Shown: positions 14,857 through 23,503 of the stretch, one piece after another
How positions within the stretch are numbered: the first letter of the stretch is position 1
How the letters are laid out: each line of letters starts with the position of its first letter
NCBI GenBank assembly: GCA_004292745.1
Contig: RDXH01000025.1
Span: forward strand, 1 to 32,827
DNA: 32,827 bases
Reading direction: 5' to 3'
From: Oscillatoriales cyanobacterium
GTDB lineage: Bacteria; Cyanobacteriota; Cyanobacteriia; Cyanobacteriales; Microcoleaceae
Notes under the pieces: generated by a model
Told to the model about the DNA's origin: nothing
Databases searched by the model: none
The model's input: only the letters and a program-made list of their open reading frames with translations
Program-made: the position numbers and the translations under genes

Positions 14857-15747
14857 TCAAGCATCCTCCCCCCAAACCCTCAGTTGCAAATAAACCAATC
14901 CCAAAGCCACAGCCATCAGCAAAGTTGCCGCCGCCGCTGCGTAGCCAAAATCAAATTGTGCAAAAGCTTGGTCGTAAATATAATAAACCAGCAGATTAGT
15001 AGAATTCAAAGGACCACCACCAGTAATCACATAAACTGGCTCAAAACTCCGCAGCGTAAAAATAGCAGTAGTGACAGTCGCAAATACCAAAGTCGGGCGC
15101 AAACCCGGTAAAGTAATGTACCAAAATTGTTGCCAAGCATCAGCTCCATCCAATTCGGCAGCTTCGTAGCGATTGAGCGGAATTGCCTGCAAACCAGCCA
15201 AAAATACTACCATATTAAAGCCTAATTGTTTCCAAATACTGAGCAAAATCAGCACCGGCATTGCCCAAACCGTGCTACTAAGCCAAGCTATCGGATTTAA
15301 ACCCACCGCCCTTAAGAGGTGATTCACGGGCCCCTCAGTTTGAAACAGCCACCGCCAACCTAAGCCGACAGCCACTAAAGAGGTAATCGAAGGAATAAAA
15401 TAGGCCGTGCGGAGCACCCCTCGCCAAGCAAAGGAGCGATTTAGCAAAACTGCCAAACCCAAGGGAATAACTAAACTGGGAATGACTGTAACAGTAGTAA
15501 AATAGATGGTGTTTTGGACAACTTGCCAAAAATCTGGGTTAGTGAGTAGACTCCAATAATTTTTTAACCCAATAAAACGCATACCCGATGGGGTGAAACT
15601 GCCAGTGGTAAAGCTAAGGTAGCATAAATAGGCGATCGGGTAAATCAAAAAAGTACCCAAAAACAACAAAGCTGGGGCTAAAAAAGTCCAAGCAGCGATC
15701 GACTCATTGTCCAACCAGTTAAAACGCCCAGATTTAATCCCAACCAT
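14857..15747 (-). CDS. Carbohydrate ABC transporter permease (MalF/UgpA family)
   Basis: A 296-residue inner-membrane permease with about six hydrophobic helices, beginning at FLAPALLFLGTFLIYPIAYL. The EAA loop that docks on the ATPase is EAAELDGADAWQQFWYITLP, and the C-terminal part carries VYVITGGGPLNSTNLLVYYI, typical of the MalF-type partner in sugar uptake systems. Normally a MalG-type permease, a binding protein and an MsiK-like ATPase lie beside it; none is visible here, so partners must be encoded elsewhere, as is common for cyanobacterial sugar and glucosylglycerol transporters. It is divergent from the acetyltransferase at 15807. The substrate cannot be inferred. Confidence 0.9.
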   Translation of the reverse strand: MVGIKSGRFNWLDNESIAAWTFLAPALLFLGTFLIYPIAYLCYLSFTTGSFTPSGMRFIGLKNYWSLLTNPDFWQVVQNTIYFTTVTVIPSLVIPLGLAVLLNRSFAWRGVLRTAYFIPSITSLVAVGLGWRWLFQTEGPVNHLLRAVGLNPIAWLSSTVWAMPVLILLSIWKQLGFNMVVFLAGLQAIPLNRYEAAELDGADAWQQFWYITLPGLRPTLVFATVTTAIFTLRSFEPVYVITGGGPLNSTNLLVYYIYDQAFAQFDFGYAAAAATLLMAVALGLVYLQLRVWGEDA

Positions 15748-15806
15748 TGGCTTGTAAAAATTATCTTTTAGTTTTAAACTGTATCACAATACAGGTGAAT
15801 TTCAAA

Positions 15807-16382
15807 ATGCAGCCTCTAGATATATTATCCAATTTACCCACTATAGAAACCGAGAGACTCCTGCTCAGAAAAATTACTTTAAACGATGCCAACGATATGT
15901 TTGAGTATGGCTCAGACCCCCTAGTATCTCAATACACCATGTGGTCAACCCATACTTCTATCGAAGACACTAAAAGTTTTCTCCGAAGTCTCACTAAAAT
16001 GTATAAAAAGCGAGAACTCATTGACTGGGGAATCGTTCACAAAACAGAACAAAAATTGATCGGAACTTGCGGATATGTCGAATGGAGCATGAACCACAGT
16101 CGCGCTCAAATTGGATACGCTCTTTCTCGCAAATACTGGAATCAAGGATACATGAGTGAGGCTGTCAGTGCAATTATAGACTTCGGTTTTCGGGAAATGA
16201 GCCTGAATAAAATAGAGGCTCGTTGTGCACAAGAAAATATTGCATCAGCCCGCGTGATGGAAAAAGTCGGAATGCAATTGGAAGGAATATTGCGACAGCA
16301 GCTATTTGTCAAAGACCAATATTGGGATCTCAAAATTTATTCGATTCTCAGGGATGATTTTTTTGCCGATCGACCAGAGTAG
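15807..16382 (+). CDS. GNAT N-acetyltransferase (RimJ/RimL type)
   Basis: A protein of about 191 residues from ATG 15807 (MQPLDILSNLPTIETERLLL). The opening ETERLLLRKITLNDANDMFE, the strand GTCGYVEW, IGYALSRKYWNQGYMSEAV (acetyl-CoA loop region) and the C-terminal NIASARVMEKVGMQLEG are the marks of RimJ/RimL-like acetyltransferases, which act on N-terminal amines of ribosomal proteins or on small molecules. The upstream in-frame ATG at 15747 adds 20 residues that overlap the divergent permease start and look non-homologous, so the later start, with an AGGTG just upstream, is preferred. Substrate unknown. Confidence 0.85.
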   Translation: MQPLDILSNLPTIETERLLLRKITLNDANDMFEYGSDPLVSQYTMWSTHTSIEDTKSFLRSLTKMYKKRELIDWGIVHKTEQKLIGTCGYVEWSMNHSRAQIGYALSRKYWNQGYMSEAVSAIIDFGFREMSLNKIEARCAQENIASARVMEKVGMQLEGILRQQLFVKDQYWDLKIYSILRDDFFADRPE

Positions 16383-16395
16383 AATTCGTTGTAGG

Positions 16396-16404
16396 TGGTA
16401 TAAT
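16396..16404 (+). promoter_or_regulatory. Putative extended -10 promoter of the pilin-like gene
   Basis: TGGTATAAT carries a perfect TATAAT preceded by TGn, 27 bp before the ATG at 16432. No clear -35 is visible. It lies just after the stop of the acetyltransferase gene, which argues that the pilin-like gene has its own promoter. Confidence 0.45.
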
Positions 16405-16431
16405 TATTTTGAATATCGGGGTGTGTTATTG

Positions 16432-17394
16432 ATGAGCATAAAAAAATTAAATACTCCCAGATTTCTGATAGGCGCCTGTTGTCTGTTACCTTGGAGCAGA
16501 TTAGTCACGAGTGCGATCGCGCAACAGCCAACTTGGCGATCGGTAATTATCTCTCAAGCAAATCCCCCAGCCAAAACTGTAGCCAAAAATTTGGTAGGAC
16601 AGTGGCAACTGAAATATCTATCACCGATTCCTTTAACAGTAATTTTAACACCAGAAGGCAAATTATTTATACTTAAGGGCTATCCTTTCCCTAATCCCAC
16701 CGCCTATGAATTTAGCTACAAAATTAACTCGCTCTCGCAACCCATGCAAATCGATTTAGTTAGCAGCAGTGATGAAACTTTGCGGACAATTTTTGAATTC
16801 AACAAGCGCAGTCAACTGCGTGTAGAACTCATGGGTTTAAAGCCAGGAGAACCCAGACCAAATACTTTTACGGCTGGGGCAATTTTTCTAGAAAAAGTTT
16901 CTACAGTCACAGCTTTACCACGAAATACAAAAATCGAAAAATTTAATCTATTAGAACCAGAAAATCCGCGAGCAGTGTACGAAGGAGAAGAATTTATTAG
17001 ATATGCAATTAAGGCACAACAAAGCTTCTACGCCGAAAATGCCAAATTTGCTACAACCCTTGAAGAACTGGCCATAGGAACGAGATTAGATACAGAAAAT
17101 TATCGCTACCAAATTTTACCTGAAAGTGGTGCAACCGAAGGTATAATTATAACCCTTCAAGCTAAAAAACGTCAATTTAGAAGTTATACAGGTGCAGTTT
17201 TTTTAGTAAAAGTTAAAGACGATGCCGATAATTCTGTAACTAGCGTTGGATTTATTTGCCAAACCGATAAACCTTCTACTATACCTCCACCTAGACCTAT
17301 AGTTCCGATAAATAATGACAAAGCCAGCTTTAGATGCCCAATTAATTCCTATTTGATATCAATAACTGCAACAGGTATTGATTACGCACCTTAG
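16432..17394 (+). CDS. Type IV pilin-like G/H family secreted protein
   Basis: About 320 residues from ATG 16432. The N-terminus (MSIKKLNTPRFLIG, then CCLLPWSRLVTSAIAQQ) looks like a signal peptide with an AIAQ cleavage region. A central beta-rich segment (VGQWQLKYLSPIPLTVILTP) recurs in cyanobacterial secreted proteins. Residues about 185-240 include RYAIKAQQSFYAENAKFATT and a LEELAIGTRLDTENYRYQI stretch, which match the C-terminal region of cyanobacterial type IV pilin-like proteins. It lacks a canonical prepilin N-terminal GFTLIE helix, so it is not a standard pilin; a periplasmic or surface role is inferred. A proline-rich tail (STIPPPRPIVPI) follows. An upstream in-frame GTG-like extension overlaps the preceding gene and is rejected. 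Confidence 0.75.
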   Translation: MSIKKLNTPRFLIGACCLLPWSRLVTSAIAQQPTWRSVIISQANPPAKTVAKNLVGQWQLKYLSPIPLTVILTPEGKLFILKGYPFPNPTAYEFSYKINSLSQPMQIDLVSSSDETLRTIFEFNKRSQLRVELMGLKPGEPRPNTFTAGAIFLEKVSTVTALPRNTKIEKFNLLEPENPRAVYEGEEFIRYAIKAQQSFYAENAKFATTLEELAIGTRLDTENYRYQILPESGATEGIIITLQAKKRQFRSYTGAVFLVKVKDDADNSVTSVGFICQTDKPSTIPPPRPIVPINNDKASFRCPINSYLISITATGIDYAP

Positions 17395-17461
17395 AATAAG
17401 GGTTTCAAGGCGATTCGACGATCGAGCTACCAACGGAAAATAAAGTGTTTCAGGCTACAAA

Positions 17462-17492
17462 TTGAAAACTGTTCGGACCATTGTGATATAAC
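17462..17492 (+). promoter_or_regulatory. Possible purN promoter
   Basis: TTGAAA (17462-17467) and TATAAC (17487-17492) are separated by 19 bases and end 12 bp before the purN ATG. The spacing is longer than ideal and the leader would be very short, so this is tentative. Confidence 0.3.
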
Positions 17493-17504
17493 CGTAAAAA
17501 TTTT

Positions 17505-18170
17505 ATGATGACAGCAAATATAAATTCTATAGATTGTTTAATTGTCCCCGAAATTCCTGCCACCCAAATCGCAAAAAATGCTGATATTAGCGATCCATTA
17601 AAACTAGGAATTCTAGCATCAGGAAGCGGCAGCAACTTTGAAGTAATCGCCCAAGCCATCCAAAACCAACAACTCAACGCTCAAGTCCAAGTATTAATTT
17701 ACAATAACCCCGGAGCAATAGCAGCAGTTAGAGCCGAAAAATACCGCATTCCCTCAATTTTACTCAATCACCGCGACTACAAAAAACGTGCTGAATTAGA
17801 CACCCAAATTGTTAAAATTTTCCAAAAATATGACGTACAATGGGTCATCATGGCTGGCTGGATGCGGATTGTCACCCAAGTTTTGCTCGATGCTTTTCCA
17901 GACAAAGTTATTAACATCCATCCCAGTTTATTACCAAGTTTTCCTGGAATCAACGCTGTCGAACAAGCACTTGCAGCCAAGGTAAAAATCACTGGATGCA
18001 CAGTGCATATCGCTCATTTAGAAGTTGACAGCGGTCCAATTTTAATGCAAGCAGCAGTCCCCGTATTTCCCGATGATACCGCAGAAACTTTACACGCTCG
18101 CATTCAAGTGCAGGAACACAAAATCATGGTAGGCGCGATCGCACTTATTTCCCATCAAATTGCAGTTTAA
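17505..18170 (+). CDS. purN: Phosphoribosylglycinamide formyltransferase (GART)
   Basis: A 221-residue enzyme of purine synthesis that formylates GAR with 10-formyl-THF. The core begins at residue 35 with LGILASGSGSNFEVIAQAI (phosphate-binding loop), followed by MAGWMRIV, the catalytic NIHPSLLPSFPG with Asn and His, and EVDSGPILMQAAVPV with the catalytic Asp; the tail RIQVQEHKIMV is typical. About 33 residues precede the usual start of the family (MMTANINSIDCLIVPEIP...). They are retained because no internal ATG precedes the core closely. The gene stands alone, with no other pur genes in the window. Confidence 0.95.
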   Translation: MMTANINSIDCLIVPEIPATQIAKNADISDPLKLGILASGSGSNFEVIAQAIQNQQLNAQVQVLIYNNPGAIAAVRAEKYRIPSILLNHRDYKKRAELDTQIVKIFQKYDVQWVIMAGWMRIVTQVLLDAFPDKVINIHPSLLPSFPGINAVEQALAAKVKITGCTVHIAHLEVDSGPILMQAAVPVFPDDTAETLHARIQVQEHKIMVGAIALISHQIAV

Positions 18171-18296
18171 GTAATTACTTGTTGCCCTCATTCCTAGCAA
18201 GTCTGTTAGGTCAAAATCAGATAAATTGCTCCCATAAAATATTTTAACCAAAAAACCCATAATTATCATTATAAAAACTCATGTATCCCAAAACAC

Positions 18297-18330
18297 AACT
18301 AATGCTAATATATTAATGGTAGCATTAGTT
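18297..18330. promoter_or_regulatory. 11-bp inverted repeat between purN and the diguanylate cyclase
   Basis: AACTAATGCTA and TAGCATTAGTT are perfect complements around 12 AT-rich bases (ATATATTAATGG). It lies 38-71 bp upstream of the GGDEF gene start and 127 bp after purN. No T-run follows. Either an operator for the cyclase gene or a weak terminator. Confidence 0.45.
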
Positions 18331-18367
18331 TGTAGCTGGCCTTAGCTTAATTGCTACTATAACGTTC

Positions 18368-19492
18368 ATGCGGGTGTACGCTGTGTCTACTAAATTTGTC
18401 TCCACACCTATTTGGCCTAAAACATTACCCGAAACTCTATCTTTAGAATCTACTCTTAACGAGCTTTCAGTATTTAATTTTCAGGTTGAATCTTCTTATT
18501 TAGGGAAAGAAGTAGCTAGATTATTTCACACTCAACCGCTACTTCCAGGAGTTGTATTGACTGTTAAAGGCGAGTTTTTGGGAATGATATCTCGCCGACG
18601 ATTTATGGAACACATGAGCCGTCCTTATGGCATAGATATATTTGCTCATCGACCCATTCTCGCTTTATATCAAATAGCTAGAACTGATATTTTAATTTTA
18701 CCGGGAGTAACATTAATTGTGATGGCAGCTCAGCGAGCAGTCCAGCGGTCGCCAGAACTACTTTACGAGCCTATAGTCGTACAGTTAAACGATAAAAAAT
18801 ACAGACTCTTAGATGTACATCAAGTGCTGTTAGCTCTGTCCCAAATTCATCAACAAGCTACTTGGTACATTAGCGAACTTTATTACAATTTATCGGTGGC
18901 TAAGTCCGACTTAGAAGTGGCAAATACTAAATTGGAAACAGCAAATTCCGAGTTGTATCGCCTCGCCAACTCCGACGGCCTAACTCAAGTAGCTAACCGC
19001 CGCTGCTTTAACGAATATTTAGAGCAACAATGGCAACAGTTAGAGCAAGAAGAAGCAGAATTATCTCTGATCTTGTGTGATATTGACTTTTTTAAGAAAT
19101 ACAACGATAATTACGGACACCAAGCTGGAGACCTGTGCTTACAACAGGTAGCCGAGAGGATTGTGGAAGCTATGAATGACTTGGCTGGTAAAGTTCCCGG
19201 AGAAACTCTAGTGGCTCGTTATGGAGGCGAAGAATTTGCCGTAATACTTCCGGGCACATCACCGAACACCGCTGCTTACATTGCCGAACAAATCAGACTA
19301 GGGATCAAAGGACTAAAAATTGAACACGCTCAATCCCCTGTCAGTTCTATTGTCACCCTCAGCCTGGGTGTCGCCAGCACCCTTCCTCAGATGGGAACAT
19401 CCAAAGAAAACTTGATTGCAGCAGCAGACCGTTGTCTCTATCAAGCTAAAGACAAGGGACGAGACAGATTTATCCTAGAGGATTACAGCTAG
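18368..19492 (+). CDS. GGDEF diguanylate cyclase with CBS-like N-terminal region
   Basis: 374 residues. The first 190 contain a segment (PLLPGVVLTVKGEFLGMISR, RRFMEHMSRPYG, and later EPIVVQLNDKKYRLLDV) resembling the paired CBS-like sensor found before GGDEF domains. A short coiled coil (VANTKLETANSELYRLANSD) leads into the cyclase: DGLTQVANRRCFNEYL, LILCDIDFFKKYNDNYGHQA, active-site RYGGEEF, and SLGVAST near the end. It would make c-di-GMP from two GTP. The RxxD inhibitory site expected five residues before GGEEF reads PGET, so classical product inhibition is probably absent. It is followed by an EAL phosphodiesterase gene in the same direction. Confidence 0.92.
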   Translation: MRVYAVSTKFVSTPIWPKTLPETLSLESTLNELSVFNFQVESSYLGKEVARLFHTQPLLPGVVLTVKGEFLGMISRRRFMEHMSRPYGIDIFAHRPILALYQIARTDILILPGVTLIVMAAQRAVQRSPELLYEPIVVQLNDKKYRLLDVHQVLLALSQIHQQATWYISELYYNLSVAKSDLEVANTKLETANSELYRLANSDGLTQVANRRCFNEYLEQQWQQLEQEEAELSLILCDIDFFKKYNDNYGHQAGDLCLQQVAERIVEAMNDLAGKVPGETLVARYGGEEFAVILPGTSPNTAAYIAEQIRLGIKGLKIEHAQSPVSSIVTLSLGVASTLPQMGTSKENLIAAADRCLYQAKDKGRDRFILEDYS

Positions 19493-19597
19493 ACCATTCT
19501 CTGATTTCCTCCCTTTCAAAAATTACCTAGTTTTGATATATATTTATAACTACCTTCTGGGTATTTTGATTGTGACTTGCAAGCAGAAGAAATATGA

Positions 19598-19642
19598 TTA
19601 GCCAAATGGCTAATTATAGATTGGCTGATTGGCCCAATCAGC
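19598..19642. promoter_or_regulatory. Two adjacent palindromes upstream of the REC-EAL gene
   Basis: TTAGCCA-AA-TGGCTAA (19598-19613) and GCTGATTGG-C-CCAATCAGC (19624-19642) are perfect inverted repeats 10 bp apart, sharing GCCA/TGGC cores. They lie 73-117 bp before the ATG at 19715 and 106-150 bp after the cyclase stop. No T-run directly follows either stem, so a pair of operators is more likely than a terminator. Confidence 0.5.
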
Positions 19643-19714
19643 AAGTCGATATTTTTACTATGCTAGTGTTAGTCAGGTTCCGGTATCTATACATCCATCC
19701 GTTATCTAAGTATT

Positions 19715-21061
19715 ATGCTCAAAATTTTGGTAATTGAGGACGACGAATTAATCCGGGAAACTCTTGTGCAACTCCTGGAATCTCAGAACTATGGAGTCAT
19801 TGTGGCTCAAAACGGTCGAGTAGGGGTGCAGATGGCACTCTCGGAGATTCCAGATTTAATTTTGTGTGACGTGCAGATGCCGGAACTCGACGGTTATGAG
19901 GTTTTGCGGACTCTGCGCCAAAACTCCCTGGCTGCAACAATTCCATTTATTTTTCTCACAGCTCAAGGTGGTAAAGCGGATTTTCGCCGCGGGATGGACT
20001 TGGGCGGTGACGATTATTTGACAAAGCCGTTTACCAAGGCCGAATTGCTCGGAGCAATTTCTTCTCGTGTCTCGAAACGACAAACTATTACTCACCCCCT
20101 GAGTGTCGCACTGCAACAAGCAGAGGCCAGACTCACCGATTTAGTTAATGACTCGACAATAATTTCCGCTCTCTCTCCTGAAAAGTTGGCCTTGGAAGCT
20201 TTGCTGCGCCGCGCTTTGGCACAGGGCGAGTTTCAGGTATACTATCAGCCCCAGGTGGATATTGCTACCGGACAAATTATCGGTGCAGAAGCATTGGTGC
20301 GTTGGCAAAATCCCGATCGAGGTATAATTTCTCCCGCCGAATTTATTCCCCTAGCAGAAGAGACAGGCTTAATTATTCCCATTGGCGAGTGGGTACTGCT
20401 TTCAGCTTGCGCTCAAGCCGCGAGTTGGCTAGCAGCCGGATTTTCGCCGTTCCGGGTATCAGTGAACTTGTCCGCCCGACAGTTGTCAGACCCCCAACTT
20501 AAGGCGCGGATTGTCCAAATATTGGAAACTACGGGCTTGGAACCCTCTAATTTAGAGCTAGAAATGACAGAAAGCGCTTTGGTAGAAAATGCTGCTGTCG
20601 CAGGTGCTACTCTCAATGAACTCAAAGCTCTAGGCATTCGGATTGCTGTTGACGACTTCGGTACTGGTTATGCTACTTTAGGGTATCTCAAACAATTTGC
20701 TTTTGACAGTTTAAAGATCGATCGAATTTTTGTCCGCAATGCTAACGACGATTCTCAAAATGCCGCAATCACCACTGCGGTGATTTTACTCGGCCACAGT
20801 TTAAATATGACCGTAATTGCCGAAGGGGTAGAAACGGAAGCAGAGTTGAATTTTTTGAGACAGCACCAGTGCGATATCATGCAGGGGTATCTGTTCAGCC
20901 CTCCCGAACCTGCAACCATATTTGAGCGTTTGCTGGTGGCAGACAAACAGTTGTTTGAGGCACCACTGGGAACAGTATCGACTCGTGCCATCCCTTTTAT
21001 GCCTCTTGCTGAACGCGAAAAATCAAAAAACCTCTCCATGTCAAGCTTAGGAATAGTTTGA
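19715..21061 (+). CDS. Response regulator with EAL c-di-GMP phosphodiesterase domain
   Basis: 448 residues. An N-terminal receiver (LKILVIEDDELIRE, phosphoacceptor D52 in LILCDVQMPELDG, Lys in DDYLTKPFTK) is joined by a helical linker to an EAL domain from about residue 165. EAL-specific residues are present: IGAEALVRW (the EAL glutamate), NLSARQL, ELEMTESAL, VDDFGTGYATLGYL with the DDFGTG loop, DSLKIDRIFV and EGVETEAEL with QGYLFSPP. The metal-binding set looks complete, so hydrolysis of c-di-GMP is expected, controlled by phosphorylation. The cognate kinase is not adjacent. Together with the cyclase upstream it forms a make-and-break pair. Confidence 0.94.
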   Translation: MLKILVIEDDELIRETLVQLLESQNYGVIVAQNGRVGVQMALSEIPDLILCDVQMPELDGYEVLRTLRQNSLAATIPFIFLTAQGGKADFRRGMDLGGDDYLTKPFTKAELLGAISSRVSKRQTITHPLSVALQQAEARLTDLVNDSTIISALSPEKLALEALLRRALAQGEFQVYYQPQVDIATGQIIGAEALVRWQNPDRGIISPAEFIPLAEETGLIIPIGEWVLLSACAQAASWLAAGFSPFRVSVNLSARQLSDPQLKARIVQILETTGLEPSNLELEMTESALVENAAVAGATLNELKALGIRIAVDDFGTGYATLGYLKQFAFDSLKIDRIFVRNANDDSQNAAITTAVILLGHSLNMTVIAEGVETEAELNFLRQHQCDIMQGYLFSPPEPATIFERLLVADKQLFEAPLGTVSTRAIPFMPLAEREKSKNLSMSSLGIV

Positions 21062-21225
21062 GTTTCCTCAAACAAAAATATTTATCATCATTCAATCCTC
21101 ATAGACAATTTTCAACTGAGGATATGTTTTCTTGTTTCACCCTTTTTACAGCGTGAATAGAAAGTAGATATAGATTCCCAAGCTCTTTAAAACTAGCTCG
21201 TCAGGCCACGAAAACAACTAGATAA

Positions 21226-21252
21226 AAAGCCGCCCTAGAAGGATGGGGCTTT
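21226..21252. repeat. Hairpin resembling an IS200/IS605 (TnpB-type) terminal relic
   Basis: AAAGCC (bulged G) CC pairs with GGGGCTTT around a TAGAAGGA-type loop, and TTTTT follows at 21261-21265. With the preceding GCTCGTCAGGCCACGAAAAC it resembles, from memory, the subterminal sequence found beside cyanobacterial tnpB genes. No tnpA or tnpB remains. It may also act as a terminator for the REC-EAL gene (stop at 21061), though the T-run is offset by 8 bases. Confidence 0.35.
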
Positions 21253-21308
21253 AGACCCTATTTTTCGCTAAACTCATTAAAGTTCCTGTTTTAGGAGTTA
21301 CAGTTTCA

Positions 21309-22007
21309 ATGACTGTCAACGCGACTTGGTGCAAGGCTGGCATGGAAAGAATATTGGTTGTTGACGACGAGACAGACTGTCAAACAGTCTTGGCAATGTA
21401 CTTGGAAAGCCAAGGATACCGGGTTAAATGCGCTAATTCTGGTATTGAGGCACTCTCTATCTTTGAAAACGACCCTCCAGATTTAGTGATTTCTGATGTG
21501 ATGATGCCGGAGATGGACGGGTTTGAGTTTTGTCGCCGCCTACGAAATACCCGCTTGGGACAATTGATGCCATTTATATTTTTATCTGGTCAAGGCGAGA
21601 TAGAATCCAAAGTTGAAGGTCATTCCATGGGGGCGGATGATTATTTGGTCAAACCTTTTCAGTCGGAAGAAATATTAGCTAAAGTCAAAGCCCAGTTAGA
21701 ACGCTCTCACCGCATTCATGCCGAGATTGTCCGACTCCTACAAAATTCTACTCCCGTGGGGGTCGAGCCAAAGGTGGTATCAGTAGCGCCACCACCTCCA
21801 CCTTTACCTTTAACGCCTGCGGAGGAAAGAGTTTTTTGGGAGGTTATTCAAGGCTATACCAATAAACAAATTAGCTATCGACTGTTTATTAGTCCCAGAA
21901 CCGTCCAAGCTCATTTGGGTAGCATTTTCAGCAAGTTACACATGGAAAATCGATCTCAGCTTGTAAAATTTGCTCTGGAGAGGGGATACAAACCTCCTCA
22001 AAGTTAG
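21309..22007 (+). CDS. NarL/LuxR-type response regulator
   Basis: 232 residues: a receiver domain (RILVVDDETDCQTVL, phosphoacceptor in LVISDVMMPEMDGFEF, Ser in FLSGQGE, Lys in DDYLVKPFQ), a proline-rich linker of about 20 residues (VSVAPPPPPLPL) and a C-terminal LuxR helix-turn-helix (LTPAEERVFWEVIQGYTNKQ, ISPRTVQAHLGSIFSKL). It is expected to bind DNA on phosphorylation. The start at 21309 has AGGAG 11 bases upstream; M12 (21342, MERILVVDDE) is also possible because the receiver begins immediately there. It is codirectional with the GGDEF and EAL genes but separated by 247 bp, so probably a separate unit. Confidence 0.93.
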   Translation: MTVNATWCKAGMERILVVDDETDCQTVLAMYLESQGYRVKCANSGIEALSIFENDPPDLVISDVMMPEMDGFEFCRRLRNTRLGQLMPFIFLSGQGEIESKVEGHSMGADDYLVKPFQSEEILAKVKAQLERSHRIHAEIVRLLQNSTPVGVEPKVVSVAPPPPPLPLTPAEERVFWEVIQGYTNKQISYRLFISPRTVQAHLGSIFSKLHMENRSQLVKFALERGYKPPQS

Positions 22008-22482
22008 CTGTAGAGCTAAGGGATACAGGCACAACGAGACTGAGAAAATTGAAATTTGCCTGTGAAATAAGCCACAGATACATTGAATTGGGTAAATCTA
22101 GGACTTGTGGTTCCAAGTCCAAAATTTACTACTGTTTATGTCAAATCTGCCCTCTGGCCTATGCCTTTTGCTATACCTGGAATTAGGTGGAGTTGCTTAA
22201 TCTAAGAAACTTTTATTTTCACACATCTATCTTAAAAATTACATTTATTGATAATTGATATCTGCTATAAGGAACTTTTAAAGCAGGTAAATACTGGTTA
22301 CTATTATTGCAAAGCCAATTAGTGAGTAAAAGATATTGAATTTTACTCATCAAATGTCAGCTTTTATTTATTTCAAATGCGAAAAATAGGAATTTAATTG
22401 CTACGGCAATTTTGTACTTAACTGGAATAATAGTGTTCCCAAGTTTCTCAACATTCAGACTTGTAAACAGGATTTTTTCAAA
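22008..22482. other. Intergenic region before the polysaccharide block
   Basis: 475 AT-rich bases. The only clear structure is the hairpin GGACTTG-TGGTTC-CAAGTCC at 22101-22120, 94 bp after the regulator gene and followed by AAAATTT, possibly its terminator. No credible gene or strong promoter seen. Confidence 0.4.
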
Positions 22483-23222
22483 ATGAAAATAACTTTTGTT
22501 CTTCCCACACTTTCTCTTAGCGGTGGAATTCGAGTAGTCTCTATTTTCGCAGAACGTTTGAAGAAGAGAGGTCATGAGGTCTTCGTCATCTCTGTACCAC
22601 CTTCCAAACCGAGTTTGATTCAACAAGCAAAGTCATTGGTACGAGGACGCGGTTGGATACCCACACCTCAGCAGCAACCCTCATGCTTCGACAATTTGAG
22701 CGTTGAACCAAAAATTATCAACAGATATAGACCTATAAAAAACCAAGATTTACCCGATGCTGATGTGATTGTTGCCACTTGGTGGGAAACGGCGGAGTGG
22801 GTAGCCAAACTATCTCCGAGCAAAGGAGCAAAAGCTTATTTCCTTCAGCACTACGAAGTTTTTGATTACCTACCTAAAGCCAGAGTGGAAGCTACATGGA
22901 ATCTGCCGTTGCACAAAATTACGATTGCCCAGTGGTTAGTAGACCTAGCTCACAAAAGATATGGAGAGTGAGTGGTGGTACTGGTATATTGGTAAAACCA
23001 GAAGACCCCGAAGCCATGGCAAAAGCCATTGAGTTTATCTGTGGCTTGCCTAATCCCGACTGGCAAGGGATGTCCGAGGCTGCCTACGCCAAGGCGATCG
23101 TTTATACTTGGGATGATGCCACGGAGTGCTTCGAGGGTGCATTGAAAGCTGCTATTTGCAAATCCACACAAAAGGATGGAGCAATAGCAAAATTACAGCC
23201 CACTATTCAAGTTCAATGGTAA
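22483..23222 (+). pseudogene. Glycosyltransferase family 4, middle deleted
   Basis: The N-terminal 162 codons read as a GT4/GT-B enzyme: MKITFVLPTLSLSGGIRVVS, the AERLKKRGHEV loop, IVATWWETAEWVAKL and FLQHYEVFDYLPK, ending at a stop after AHKRYGE. Around 22970 the sequence continues in another frame with GGTGILVKPEDPEAMAKAIE and AAYAKAIVYTWDDATECFE, the end of a GT4 acceptor-nucleotide domain. About 150-180 residues including the UDP/GDP-sugar E-x7-E region are missing, so the product is almost certainly inactive. A full family member has about 350-380 residues. Adjacent genes suggest an original role in extracellular polysaccharide assembly. Confidence 0.8.
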
Positions 23223-23412
23223 CAGTGGCTATCTGAGAGGGTGTCTAGGGTGTGTGACTTGAGGGGTATCGATCGTACAATTAAAGTCAGGAGTAACTGA
23301 GGACAAAAATTTGGAACACCAGAGCCCACCCCCAACCCTGTATTTTTTTGTTTCCTCTGCTTCAGTCTTGCAACCTATGTATTTTCGTTTTCATCCATTA
23401 AACTCGGTGACT

Positions 23413-23427
23413 TGACCCCAGGGGTCA
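23413..23427. terminator. Hairpin between the GT4 remnant and the membrane protein
   Basis: TGACCCC-A-GGGGTCA is a perfect inverted repeat with 7-bp arms, extendable by GAC/GTC across a one-base bulge (23409-23430). It lies about 75 bp upstream of the gene at 23504. No T-run follows, so terminator or operator is open. Confidence 0.35.
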
Positions 23428-23503
23428 GTCCTAACTCCCGCTGTGACAGGTTAGATTTGTGATAACTAAAACTGATTGGCAATAAACTTGGCACACCACG
23501 TCT

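Noticed and set aside
22357-22626. 89-residue minus-strand frame before the first glycosyltransferase
   Set aside because: Covers the start of the GT4 remnant antisense, AT-rich with biased residues; no homolog pattern.
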